Assembly: GCF_018860165.1 (NCBI RefSeq)
Contig: NZ_JAHKNG010000007.1
Location: forward strand, 61,842 to 125,841
Direction: 5' to 3'
Length of the DNA stretch: 64,000 bases
Source: Paracoccus marinaquae
GTDB taxonomy: Bacteria; Pseudomonadota; Alphaproteobacteria; Rhodobacterales; Rhodobacteraceae
Numbering within the stretch: position 1 is the stretch's first letter; every line of letters begins with the position of its first letter. The notes beneath the pieces were generated by a model that saw nothing but the letters and a program-made list of their open reading frames with translations, made no database searches and was not told the DNA's origin. Made by a program: the position numbers and the translations under genes. Positions 1 through 8,300 of the stretch are shown here, piece after piece.

Positions 1-1
1 T

Positions 2-238
2 ATGGTACTGATGAACCAGGCCATCGCGGGCGGGCCGTGCGAATTGGAATTCGCCTACACGCTGGCATCCGGCGAAAGCCTGACCGTCACCGCCCATGCC
101 GTCTATCTGCCCCGCCCACGCGTCGAGATCAGCGGGCCGCAAGGCATTCAGGCCAGCTTCGACTGGCAGGCGGCGCGCGGGTCCAGCCCGGCGCGCATGG
201 CGACCATCACCCTTGTCAACAACACCGAGGAGTATTGA
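2..238 (+). CDS. Phage major tail (tube) protein, C-terminal part only
   Basis: The gene enters from outside the window, so only its last 78 or so codons are visible and the true start is unknown. The visible protein aligns almost end to end with the C-terminus of the complete 313-residue homologue at 46826-47767, sharing blocks such as HAVYLPRPR and EISGPQG. Tail tube subunits polymerise around the tape measure to form the conduit for DNA. The downstream order (chaperone, tape measure, baseplate) is the standard siphophage/GTA order and supports the call. It ends 3 nt before the next start. Confidence 0.85.
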   Translation: MVLMNQAIAGGPCELEFAYTLASGESLTVTAHAVYLPRPRVEISGPQGIQASFDWQAARGSSPARMATITLVNNTEEY

Positions 239-241
239 ACC

Positions 242-679
242 ATGATCCGACTGAACCTCACGACCGAGCCGCGCTGGATCGACCTCCTCCCCGGCCTGAT
301 GATCCGGGTCGCCCCGATCACCACATCCATCATGGCCGCCGCGCGCTCCGATGTCTCCCTCGATACCCTCGACATCGACGCGCCGAAGGAGGTGCTGGCC
401 GTGGCCATGGCGCAGGCCGTCGCCAGAATGGTGATTACCGAATGGTCGGGCGTCGGCGATGCCGAGGGCATCGACCTGCCGGTCACGCCCGAAGGCATCG
501 ACGCGCTCTTGAACATCTGGCCGGTGTTCGAGGCGTTCCAGGAGAAGGCCCTTGGTCCGCATCTGGTGCTGGATGCGGAAAAAAACGCCTCCGCGCCCTC
601 GCCGAATGGCACTACGGCGGGGGCGACCGATATTGCGCAGCCTGCCCCGGACGCTGCCTCGCCTGCCCTGCCCGGCTGA
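242..679 (+). CDS. Tail assembly chaperone, zero-frame product (G-like)
   Basis: A 145-residue protein lying between tail tube and tape measure, the position of lambda G and of the GTA gp10-type chaperone. Its first 115 residues match the second copy at 47767 well (MIRLNL start, EIWPVFEAFQ-like block). After the EKN motif the zero-frame tail is low complexity (A, P, T, S) and diverges, while the -1 frame stays conserved between the copies. This indicates that the tail beyond residue 115 is the default terminated form and that a fraction of ribosomes shift at 580-586. Tail chaperones bind the tape measure and recruit tube subunits; that role is inferred from position and family. Confidence 0.8.
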   Translation: MIRLNLTTEPRWIDLLPGLMIRVAPITTSIMAAARSDVSLDTLDIDAPKEVLAVAMAQAVARMVITEWSGVGDAEGIDLPVTPEGIDALLNIWPVFEAFQEKALGPHLVLDAEKNASAPSPNGTTAGATDIAQPAPDAASPALPG

Positions 680-942
680 ATTCACCGCAAAGCCATGAGG
701 GCTGGCAGGTCTGGGATCTGGCAGCCCGCCTCAGCGGCCAGCTGCGGGCGATCCCCGGCGCGGTGCTGGGCTGGGACATGGGCGCGGCGCTGGCAATGGG
801 CCGTGCGCTGGGCATTCCGGCGCTGGCAGTCGTGGAACTGCTGCCGGTGATCGAGGCGGAAATGATCCGCAAGACCAACGAAAAGATCGAGGAAGGCAGA
901 GGCGATGGCCGAGAAGAAAGTCTCCGTTCGTCTCGTCGCTGA
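242..942 (+). CDS. Tail assembly chaperone, predicted -1 frameshift product (GT-like)
   Basis: Predicted fusion of about 233 residues: residues 1-115 in the frame of 242, then a -1 shift at 580-586 and continuation to the stop at 940-942. The -1 extension is strongly conserved with copy 2 (KKRLRALAEW, ACPARLN, GWQVWDL, GAVLGWDMGAA), whereas the competing zero-frame tail is not. It carries a CxxC-x3-CxxC cluster that could bind zinc. Its end overlaps the tape measure start by 38 nt. In lambda the GT extension binds tube subunits; the same role is inferred here. Confidence 0.75.
580..625 (+). promoter_or_regulatory. Programmed -1 ribosomal frameshift signal
   Basis: Slippery heptamer A AAA AAC at 580-586 (zero-frame codons gaA AAA AAC) and a 7-nt spacer. 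A hairpin follows with an 11-bp stem, 594-604 paired with 615-625 (one G-U pair) and a 10-nt loop at 605-614. The same arrangement recurs at 48105-48150 with a different loop and one compatible stem change (C-G to U-G). This is the canonical X XXY YYZ plus stimulatory stem-loop architecture. Confidence 0.85.
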
Positions 943-3316
943 GAACGGACGCCAGGTCCGGGCGGAGCTGGAAGGCGTCGGCAACGCCGGCGCCGACAGC
1001 TTCAAGCGCATGTCGCGTGAGGTCGACACTGCCGGCGTCATGCTGCAGCGTTTGGCCGGGATCGCGGCCGGCGCGCTCTCGATCCGCCAGGTCGCGCAAT
1101 ATGCCGATACCTGGACCGATCTGCGCTCGCGGGTCGATCTGGCGACCGGGTCGCAGGAGAAGGGCGCCGCCGTCATGGACCGGCTCGCGCAGATGGCGCG
1201 GCGCACCTATTCGGGAATCGAGCAGACGACCGAAAGCTGGCTCTCGAACGCCACCGCCCTGCGCGAACTCGGACTTTCCACCGCCGAGAGCCTCGATTTC
1301 ACCGAGGCGCTGAACAACGCCATGGTGGTCTCGGGCGCAAAGGCCGAGCGCGCGGCCTCGGTCCAGAACGCGCTCTCGAAGGCGATGGCGCTGGGCAGCC
1401 TGTCTGGCGATAACCTGAACACGGTGATCCAGACCGGCGGCCGGGTGGCCGAACTGCTGGCTGCGGAACTCGGCACCACAGTTTCCGGCCTGCGGGTGAT
1501 GGGAACGCAGGGCGCGATCACCGGCGAGGTGATCCGCACCGCGCTGGTCGGCAATCTGGAGCTGCTGCGCGAGGAAGCGGACTCCATGCCGGCCACCATC
1601 GGCGACGCGTTCACGCTGATCGGCAATGCGGCGCTGCAACTGGTTGGCAGCTGGGATCAGCTTCTGGGTGCCTCCTCCACCGTCGCCTCTGTGCTGATCC
1701 TTGTCGCGGACAATATCGAACGCCTCGCCTCGCTCGCGATTGCCTTCGCCGGCTTCATGGCCGGGCGCTGGGTGGCGGCTTTTGTCGCCGCCCGTGTCGC
1801 GACCTTCTCGCTGTCCACGGCGCTGACCGTGCTGCGGGGGGCGCTGATCCGCACCGGCATCGGCGCGCTGATCGTCGCGGCGGGCGAGCTGATCTACCAG
1901 TTTTCCTCGCTGGTCAAATCAGTCGGCGGCATCGGCACGGCGTTCAAGCTGCTAGGCGATGTCGCAAAGGAGGTCGGCCAGCGCATCGTCCTGGCCTTCC
2001 AGGCATCGTTCGCGCTGCTCAATGCGGCCTGGGATGGCTATCGCGCCTATGTGTTCACGGTGCTCGACCTGATCGTGACCGGGGGCGTCACCGCCGTGGA
2101 CCGATATGTTGCGGTCTGGCACGGCGGGTTTGAGGCGATCAAGGCGATCTGGGCATTGCTGCCGGATGCCATTGGCGATCTGGCGTTCAAGGCGGCGAAC
2201 GGGTTAATCGCCGGGGTCGAGGCGATGCTGAACGGCGTCGTCACCCGGATCAACAGTTTCATCTCCGGCATCAACGCCGCCCTCGCCATGCTGCCGGAAT
2301 GGGCTGTCGGCGAAGGCGGGGCGCAGATCGGCCTTCTGGACCCGTTCAGCATCGGGCGCATCGACAACCCGTTCGAGGGATCGGCATCTGATGCAGGTTC
2401 CGCCGCCGCCGAGGCGTTCAGCGCGGCCTGGGACCGGACCTATTTTGAGACGCCCGACCTGTTCGGAGATCTTGCCGATCAGGCCGCCACAGCAGCGTCT
2501 GCACATCTCGACGCCGCACAGGCACTGGGCGCGGCGGCGGTCGCGCCGCTGGAAAGCTGGCAGGCGCTGAAGGATGCCGTCACCGCCTCAGGCGAGGATG
2601 GCGCGAACGCTCTGGACGATGCGGCTGGCGCGGCCGAGCGGGTTGCGGCGGCACTCGACGGCGCTGGCAGCGCAGCAGGTCGGGCTGGCGCGGCGAGTCG
2701 CAAGGCTGGCGACGATGGCAAGACGGGGGCAGAGGCCGCGAGCACTGGTTGGGACGCGGTCAGCGCGTCACTCGCCGACTATGCCCAGAAGGCACGCGAT
2801 ATCGGCAGCGATGTCGGCGACGCGCTGGTCGGGGCCTTCCAGAGTGCCGAGAATGCGCTCGGCGAGTTCGTCAAAACCGGCAAGCTGAACTTCCGCGACC
2901 TCGTGACCTCGATGCTGGCCGACATGGCGAAGCTCGGCGCGCGGAGGTTCCTGCTCGGGCCGCTGGCGAATGCTCTCTCCGGGGCGCTGGGCGGCATGGG
3001 CGGCGGTGTGCTGGCCAGCGTCCTGCACTCGGGCGGCATGGTCGGCGCGGGCGGCACCAGCCGCATGGCCCCGGCCATGGCCTTTGCCAATGCCCCCCGC
3101 ATGCATTCCGGCGGCTGGGCGGGTCTGCGCTCGGACGAGGTGCCGGCGATCCTGCAGCGCGGCGAGCGGGTGCTCTCGCGCCGGGAGGTCGCCAGCGGCG
3201 CAGGTGGGGTCACCATCAACATCAACGCCCGCGATGCCGAAAGCTTCCGGCAATCGCGGGCGCAGATCAGCGCGGACATTGCCCGCGCCGTCGCGATGGG
3301 AAGGAGGGGGATGTAA
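905..3316 (+). CDS. Phage tail tape measure protein
   Basis: An 803-residue protein that sets tail length and is ejected with the DNA. It starts AEKKVSVRLVAENGRQVRAEL, a hallmark of GTA/lambda-like tape measures in this group, and has a long helical, Ala-rich body. A hydrophobic central stretch lies at roughly residues 260-340, and the C-terminus is Gly-rich with MHSGGWAGLRSDEVPAILQRGE, typical of this family. It is homologous over its length to the 815-residue copy at 48445-50892, with the N-terminal quarter more diverged. The stop overlaps the next ATG by 1 nt, suggesting translational coupling. Confidence 0.92.
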   Translation: MAEKKVSVRLVAENGRQVRAELEGVGNAGADSFKRMSREVDTAGVMLQRLAGIAAGALSIRQVAQYADTWTDLRSRVDLATGSQEKGAAVMDRLAQMARRTYSGIEQTTESWLSNATALRELGLSTAESLDFTEALNNAMVVSGAKAERAASVQNALSKAMALGSLSGDNLNTVIQTGGRVAELLAAELGTTVSGLRVMGTQGAITGEVIRTALVGNLELLREEADSMPATIGDAFTLIGNAALQLVGSWDQLLGASSTVASVLILVADNIERLASLAIAFAGFMAGRWVAAFVAARVATFSLSTALTVLRGALIRTGIGALIVAAGELIYQFSSLVKSVGGIGTAFKLLGDVAKEVGQRIVLAFQASFALLNAAWDGYRAYVFTVLDLIVTGGVTAVDRYVAVWHGGFEAIKAIWALLPDAIGDLAFKAANGLIAGVEAMLNGVVTRINSFISGINAALAMLPEWAVGEGGAQIGLLDPFSIGRIDNPFEGSASDAGSAAAEAFSAAWDRTYFETPDLFGDLADQAATAASAHLDAAQALGAAAVAPLESWQALKDAVTASGEDGANALDDAAGAAERVAAALDGAGSAAGRAGAASRKAGDDGKTGAEAASTGWDAVSASLADYAQKARDIGSDVGDALVGAFQSAENALGEFVKTGKLNFRDLVTSMLADMAKLGARRFLLGPLANALSGALGGMGGGVLASVLHSGGMVGAGGTSRMAPAMAFANAPRMHSGGWAGLRSDEVPAILQRGERVLSRREVASGAGGVTININARDAESFRQSRAQISADIARAVAMGRRGM

Positions 3317-3942
3317 TGGCGTTTCACGAGGTCCGCTTCCCGGACAATATCAGCCGGGGCGCGCGCGGCGGCCCGGAACGGCGCACCCAGATCGTGGAAC
3401 TGGCCTCGGGCGACGAGGAAAGGAACGCCAGCTGGGCCAACTCGCGCCGCCGCTATGACATCTCCTATGGCATCCGCCGTGCCGATGATCTGGCGGCGGT
3501 GGTGGCCTTCTTCGAGGCGCGCAACGGCCGGCTGCACGGGTTCCGCTTCAAGGACTGGTCGGATTACAAGTCCTGCACCCCGTCCGCGGTGCCGGCGCAC
3601 CAGGATCAGTTGATCGGGACCGGCAACGGAATCGCGACTGCGTTCCAGCTGGTGAAGCGATATGCCTCCGGGGCGCAGTCCTGGACTCGCTCGATCACCA
3701 GGCCGGTCGCGGACAGCGTCAGTCTGGCGCTGGGAAGCGTCGAGCAGCTTTCGGGTTGGTCCGTCGATCCGGCGACCGGCGTCATCACCTTCGCCACAGC
3801 GCCCGCCGCCGGCGTGGCCGTGCGCGCCGGCTTCGAATTCGATGTGCCGGTGCGATTCGACAGTGACGCGCTCGACGTCACCCTCGATATCGAGCGGCTC
3901 GGCTCGATCACCTCCATCCCGCTCGTGGAAATCCGCCGATGA
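3316..3942 (+). CDS. DUF2460 (GTA gp12-type) distal tail protein
   Basis: A 208-residue protein starting MAFHEVRFPDNISRGARGGP, typical of the DUF2460/TIGR02217 family that forms the distal tail ring in GTA-like tails. It is nearly identical in plan to the copy at 50892-51518 (NSRRRYD, FFEARNGRLHGFR, GFEFDVPVRFD, IERLGSITSIPL). The ATG was chosen because it overlaps the tape measure stop (taATG) exactly as in the second copy. It acts at the tail tip, joining tube to baseplate hub; this follows from family and position. Confidence 0.9.
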   Translation: MAFHEVRFPDNISRGARGGPERRTQIVELASGDEERNASWANSRRRYDISYGIRRADDLAAVVAFFEARNGRLHGFRFKDWSDYKSCTPSAVPAHQDQLIGTGNGIATAFQLVKRYASGAQSWTRSITRPVADSVSLALGSVEQLSGWSVDPATGVITFATAPAAGVAVRAGFEFDVPVRFDSDALDVTLDIERLGSITSIPLVEIRR

Positions 3943-4823
3943 AATCCCTCTCCCCTGCCCTGCAGGCGCATCTGGACGATGGCACCACCACCTTGGCGTG
4001 GTGCTGGAAGATCACCCGCGCCGATGGCCAGAGCTTCGGTTTTACCGATCATGATTGCCCGCTTGCCTTCGGCGGTACAGACTATGAGCCGGAAAGCGGC
4101 CTGTCGGCATCGGAAATCCGGTCCGGTTCGGATCTGGCCGTGGATTCGCAGGATGCCGAAGGAGCGCTGACCTCCGACCGGATCACCGAGACCGACATTC
4201 TGGACGGGCGCTGGGACAACGCACTGGTCGAGGTCTGGCGGGTGAACTGGGCCGCCCCCGGCCAGCGGGTTCTGATCCGGCGCGGTGCCATCGGCGAGTT
4301 GCGCCGCGGGCGCATGTCCTTCGTCGCCGAGGTGCGCAGCATGGCGCATGTGCTGGGTCAGACGGTCGGCCGGGTCTATCAGGGCACCTGCGATGCGGCA
4401 CTGGGCGACAGCCGCTGCGGGGTGAACATTGCCGCCGCCGCTTATCGCGGCACCGGCGCGGTGGTCGATCCGATCCGCGACGGCGCCTTCACCGCCTCCG
4501 GCCTCGGTGGCTTCGCCAGCGGCTGGTTCAGCTTCGGTCATCTGGAATGGACGAGCGGCCCGAACAGCGGTCGGCTGGCCGAAGTGATGCTGCACGAGAT
4601 CGCCTCCGGCGTGGTCACCATCACGCTGCTGGAAGCGCCTGTGCGCGCGGTCGCGGGCGGCAATGCGTTCACCATCCGCGCCGGCTGCGACAAGCGCAGC
4701 GCGACCTGCGCGGCCAAGTTCAGCAACATCGCCAACTTCCGCGGCTTCCCGCATATCCCCGGCCAGGACGCGGTTGTCCGCTACGCCACGGCGGATGGCG
4801 GGCACGAGGGGGCGGTGCTGTGA
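3939..4823 (+). CDS. DUF2163 (GTA gp13-type) baseplate hub protein
   Basis: A 294-residue member of the DUF2163 family: N-terminal motif L(Q)AHLDDGTTTLAWCW, the FTDHD block, DRITETDILDGRWDNA, and a C-terminal Cys-containing segment (AGCDKR...C, FRGFPHIPGQDAV) that in GTA gp13 lies near an iron-sulfur or metal-like Cys cluster. ATGA overlap with the upstream gene. A homologue is at 53332-54216. It forms the hub that receives the tube and connects to the peptidase and the large host-specificity protein. Confidence 0.9.
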   Translation: MKSLSPALQAHLDDGTTTLAWCWKITRADGQSFGFTDHDCPLAFGGTDYEPESGLSASEIRSGSDLAVDSQDAEGALTSDRITETDILDGRWDNALVEVWRVNWAAPGQRVLIRRGAIGELRRGRMSFVAEVRSMAHVLGQTVGRVYQGTCDAALGDSRCGVNIAAAAYRGTGAVVDPIRDGAFTASGLGGFASGWFSFGHLEWTSGPNSGRLAEVMLHEIASGVVTITLLEAPVRAVAGGNAFTIRAGCDKRSATCAAKFSNIANFRGFPHIPGQDAVVRYATADGGHEGAVL

Positions 4824-5323
4824 GAGGCGCGGCAGTTGCTTCACCGCATGCAGCATCTGATGCCCGGCCCGCCGATCCCCGATCCGTGATCGCCGCCGCG
4901 CGCGGCTGGCTCGGCACGCCCTATCACGATCAGGCCAGCGTCAAGGGCGTCGGCTGCGACTGCCTCGGGCTGGCGCGCGGCATCTGGCGCGAAGTGGTCG
5001 GAAGCGAGACGCTGCCGGTGCCGCCCTACAGCCGCGACTGGGGCGAGATCGGCAGCCGCGAGGTGCTGGCCGAGAATGCCGGCCGGGTGATGATCCGCAT
5101 CGACCCGGCCGAGGCCGGGCCGGGCGCGGTGGTGCTGTTCCGCATGCGCGCGGGCGCCATCGTCAAGCATGTCGGGATCCTGACCGGCGAGGGCACATTC
5201 GTCCATTCCTATGAGCGGCTCGGGGTGATCGAAGAACCGCTCACCATCGCATGGCGGCGGCGCATTGCCTTCGCCTTCCTGTTCCCGCGCCCGGCGCCCG
5301 GCCTGCACAAGAAGAAGACCTGA
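4820..5323 (+). CDS. NlpC/P60 family cell-wall peptidase of the tail tip (GTA gp14-type)
   Basis: A 167-residue NlpC/P60 cysteine peptidase. The likely nucleophile is Cys48 in GVGCDCLGLARG and the His is at about 117 in KHVGIL; WLGTPYHDQA precedes the Cys as usual. It starts at GTG overlapping the previous stop (GTGA), matching the GTG start of copy 2. This version has a roughly 14-residue longer N-terminus. It would nick peptidoglycan during DNA entry. Both tail modules carry it between hub and megatron genes, the GTA order. Confidence 0.9.
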   Translation: MRGAAVASPHAASDARPADPRSVIAAARGWLGTPYHDQASVKGVGCDCLGLARGIWREVVGSETLPVPPYSRDWGEIGSREVLAENAGRVMIRIDPAEAGPGAVVLFRMRAGAIVKHVGILTGEGTFVHSYERLGVIEEPLTIAWRRRIAFAFLFPRPAPGLHKKKT

Positions 5324-5326
5324 CTC

Positions 5327-8300
5327 ATGGCAACCATCCTTCTCGGCGCGGTCGGCACCGCCATCGGCGGCGGCTTCGGCGGCACGATCCTCGGCCTCTC
5401 CGGCGCTGCCATCGGCGGCATGATCGGCTCCGGCATCGGCTCGATGGTCGACAGCTGGATCGTCTCGTCGCTGTTGCCCCGCCAGCGCATCGAGGGCCAG
5501 CGCATGGACAGCCTGCGCATAACCTCGGCGACCGAGGGCGTGGTGATCCCGCGCCTCTATGGCCGCATGCGCATCGGCGGCAATATCATCTGGGCGACCG
5601 ACTTCCGCGAGGAAACCAATGTTCACCGCCAGGGGGGCGGCAAAGGCGGCGGGCAGAAGGTCACCACGACCGAGTACCTCTACTATGCCAGTTTCGCGGT
5701 CGCGCTCTGCGAAGGCACGATCACCGGCATTGGCCGCATCTGGGCTGATGGCGAGATCGTGGACCTCAGTGAGGCGACGTGGCGCTGTTATCCGGGCAGC
5801 GAGGCACAGGCCCCCGACCCCTTCATCGCGGCGAAGATGGGGGTGGGGAACACGCCTGCCTATCGCGGCACCGCCTATGTGGTGTTCGAGGAACTGCCGC
5901 TTGCGCGCTTCGGCAACCGCCTGCCGCAACTGTCCTTCGAGGTCTTCCGGCCTCTGGACGATGCCGACACCGCCGAGGGGCTGGTGCCCGCGGTCACCAT
6001 TATCCCGGCGTCGGGCGAATGGTCCTACGCAACCCAGATCGTGCGCAAGGCCGAGGGCGGCGACAGCGCGGCCGAGAATGTCAACGCCATGGCCGGGACC
6101 ACCGACATGGTGGTTTCGCTGGACCGGCTGGAAGCCATGGTGCCAAGGGTCGAAAGCGCCTCGCTGGTGGTGTCCTTGTTCGGCGACGATCTGCGCGCCG
6201 GAAGCTGCACGATCCGCCCGAAGGTCGAAATGGCGCAGAAGAACACCACGCCTGCCTGGAGCGTCAACGGCGTGAGCCGCGGCGATGCGCTGGTGGTCAG
6301 CCAGGACGATCAGGGGCGGCCGATCTATGGTGGCACGCCAGCGGATTTCTCGGTGCTGCAGGCCATCCGCGAGATGAAGGCGCGCGGGCTCAAGGTGACC
6401 TTCTATCCGTTCCTGATGATGGATGTCCCGGCCGGCAACACCCTGCCGGATCCCTGGTCCGACTATGCCGCAACCATCGGCCAGTCGGTGCTGCCGTGGC
6501 GCGGGCGGATCACCTGCTCACCTGCCGCCGGTTTCGCCGGAACCGTGGACAAGACCGCCGCCGCCGCGGCGCAGGTCGATGCCTTCTTCGGCAATGCCCA
6601 GCCCTCGGATTTCGCAGTCAACGGCGACAGCGTGACGTGGACCGGCGGCACGGATTGGGGCTTCCGGCGCATGATCCTGCATTACGCCCACCTCTGCGCG
6701 GCGGCGGGCGGGGTTGCTGCCTTCCTGATCGGATCCGAGATGCGCGGGCTGACCTCGATCAGATCCGGGGCATCGACCTATCCGGCGGTTGCCGCGTTGC
6801 AATCTCTGGCCGCTGCCGTCCGCTCGATCCTCGGGCCGGGCACTAAGATCAGCTATGCCGCCGATTGGTCGGAGTATTTCGGGCACCACCCGGGCGATGG
6901 CTCGGGCGACGTGTTCTTCCACCTCGACCCGCTCTGGGCGGATGCCAATGTCGATTTCATCGGTATCGACAATTACATGCCGCTTTCCGACTGGCGCGAT
7001 GGCTGGGAGCATCTCGATGCGCTGGCATGGCCGTCGATCTACGACCGCGCCTATCTGCAATCGAACATTGCCGGCGGCGAGGGCTTCGACTGGTACTATG
7101 CCAGCGAGGGCGACCGGATCGCGCAGAACCGCACGCCAATCGAGGACAGCATCACACCGGGCGCCGGCGGCAAGGTCATCACCGCGATGCCTGTTGCAGC
7201 ACCCGGCATCAGCCAAAGTCCCGGCACCAGCTTCACCACCACGGTGCCATATCGGAGTGCCAGCATCACCCTATCCTGCCGGGTTCAGTTCCCGGCCCTG
7301 ATCGCGGACGGCATTGTTTTCGAGATCGGCAACCAGAGCAGCGGCATGTTCTTTGGCCTGGCCGGCGGGCAGTTGATCCTGCACGAGATCTTCTCGGCCA
7401 TCGGACAGACCAGGACAGCCGCGATCCCTGCCGCCTCACTTGCTGGCAGGACCGCCGATCTGGTCGCATGGTTCGACATGGCAAGCGGCGAGATCGGCTT
7501 TGCAGTCGACGGGAATGTCTCTGCCACGGCAAGCTTCGGCGGGTCCGTATCCGGCACATGGGCCGCCAACAACGGCGCAGGATATGGCCTTGCCAACGGC
7601 CCGGTGTCGGGGTCCAGCACCGTCACGACAGCACTCCCCTGGCCGGGAGCGCTGGTCAGCAATCTCAGCATATGGTCGGGCGCGGTCCCGAGTTTCGCGA
7701 CCTTGCCCGCGGTGGTGCCCGAGCCGTGGATCTTCCGCTACAAGGACATCCGCGGCTGGTGGTCAAACCCGCATCGCAACCGTCCAGGCGGGATCCCCGC
7801 AGCGTCCCCGACCGCATGGCTGCCGCAGTCGAAGCCGATCCGGTTTACCGAACTCGGTTGCCCGGCCGTGGATCGCGGCCCCAACCAGCCGAACGTGTTT
7901 CATGACCCGAAATCCTCGGAATCCTTCGTGCCCTGGTTCTCGCGCGGCTGGCGCGACGATGCCGTCCAGCGAGCCTATCTGGAAGCGACCTACCTGTTCT
8001 GGGGTGACGCCGCAAACAACCCGGTCTCCACCGAATATGGCGGGCGCATGGTCGATATCGCGGGCAGCGCCGCATGGACCTGGGATGCCCGACCCTATCC
8101 GTTCTTCCCCGAGCTTTCCGATGTGTGGTCGGACGGCGGCAACTGGCGCCTCGGGCACTGGCTGACCGGGCGGCTGGGCGCGGTGTCGCTGGCGGCGCTG
8201 GTGCGCCACCTCTGCTTGAGCGCCGGCACGCCCTCGGCGTGGATCGATGTCTCGGGCCTGACCGGCGCTGTCGACGGCTATGTGATCTCGGCGCTGGAAT

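Noticed and set aside
37..578. Open -1 frame upstream of the chaperone slippery site (part of a 301-codon frame)
   Set aside because: Only the portion after 586 is conserved with copy 2; the upstream part is the GC-rich shadow of tail tube and chaperone genes.
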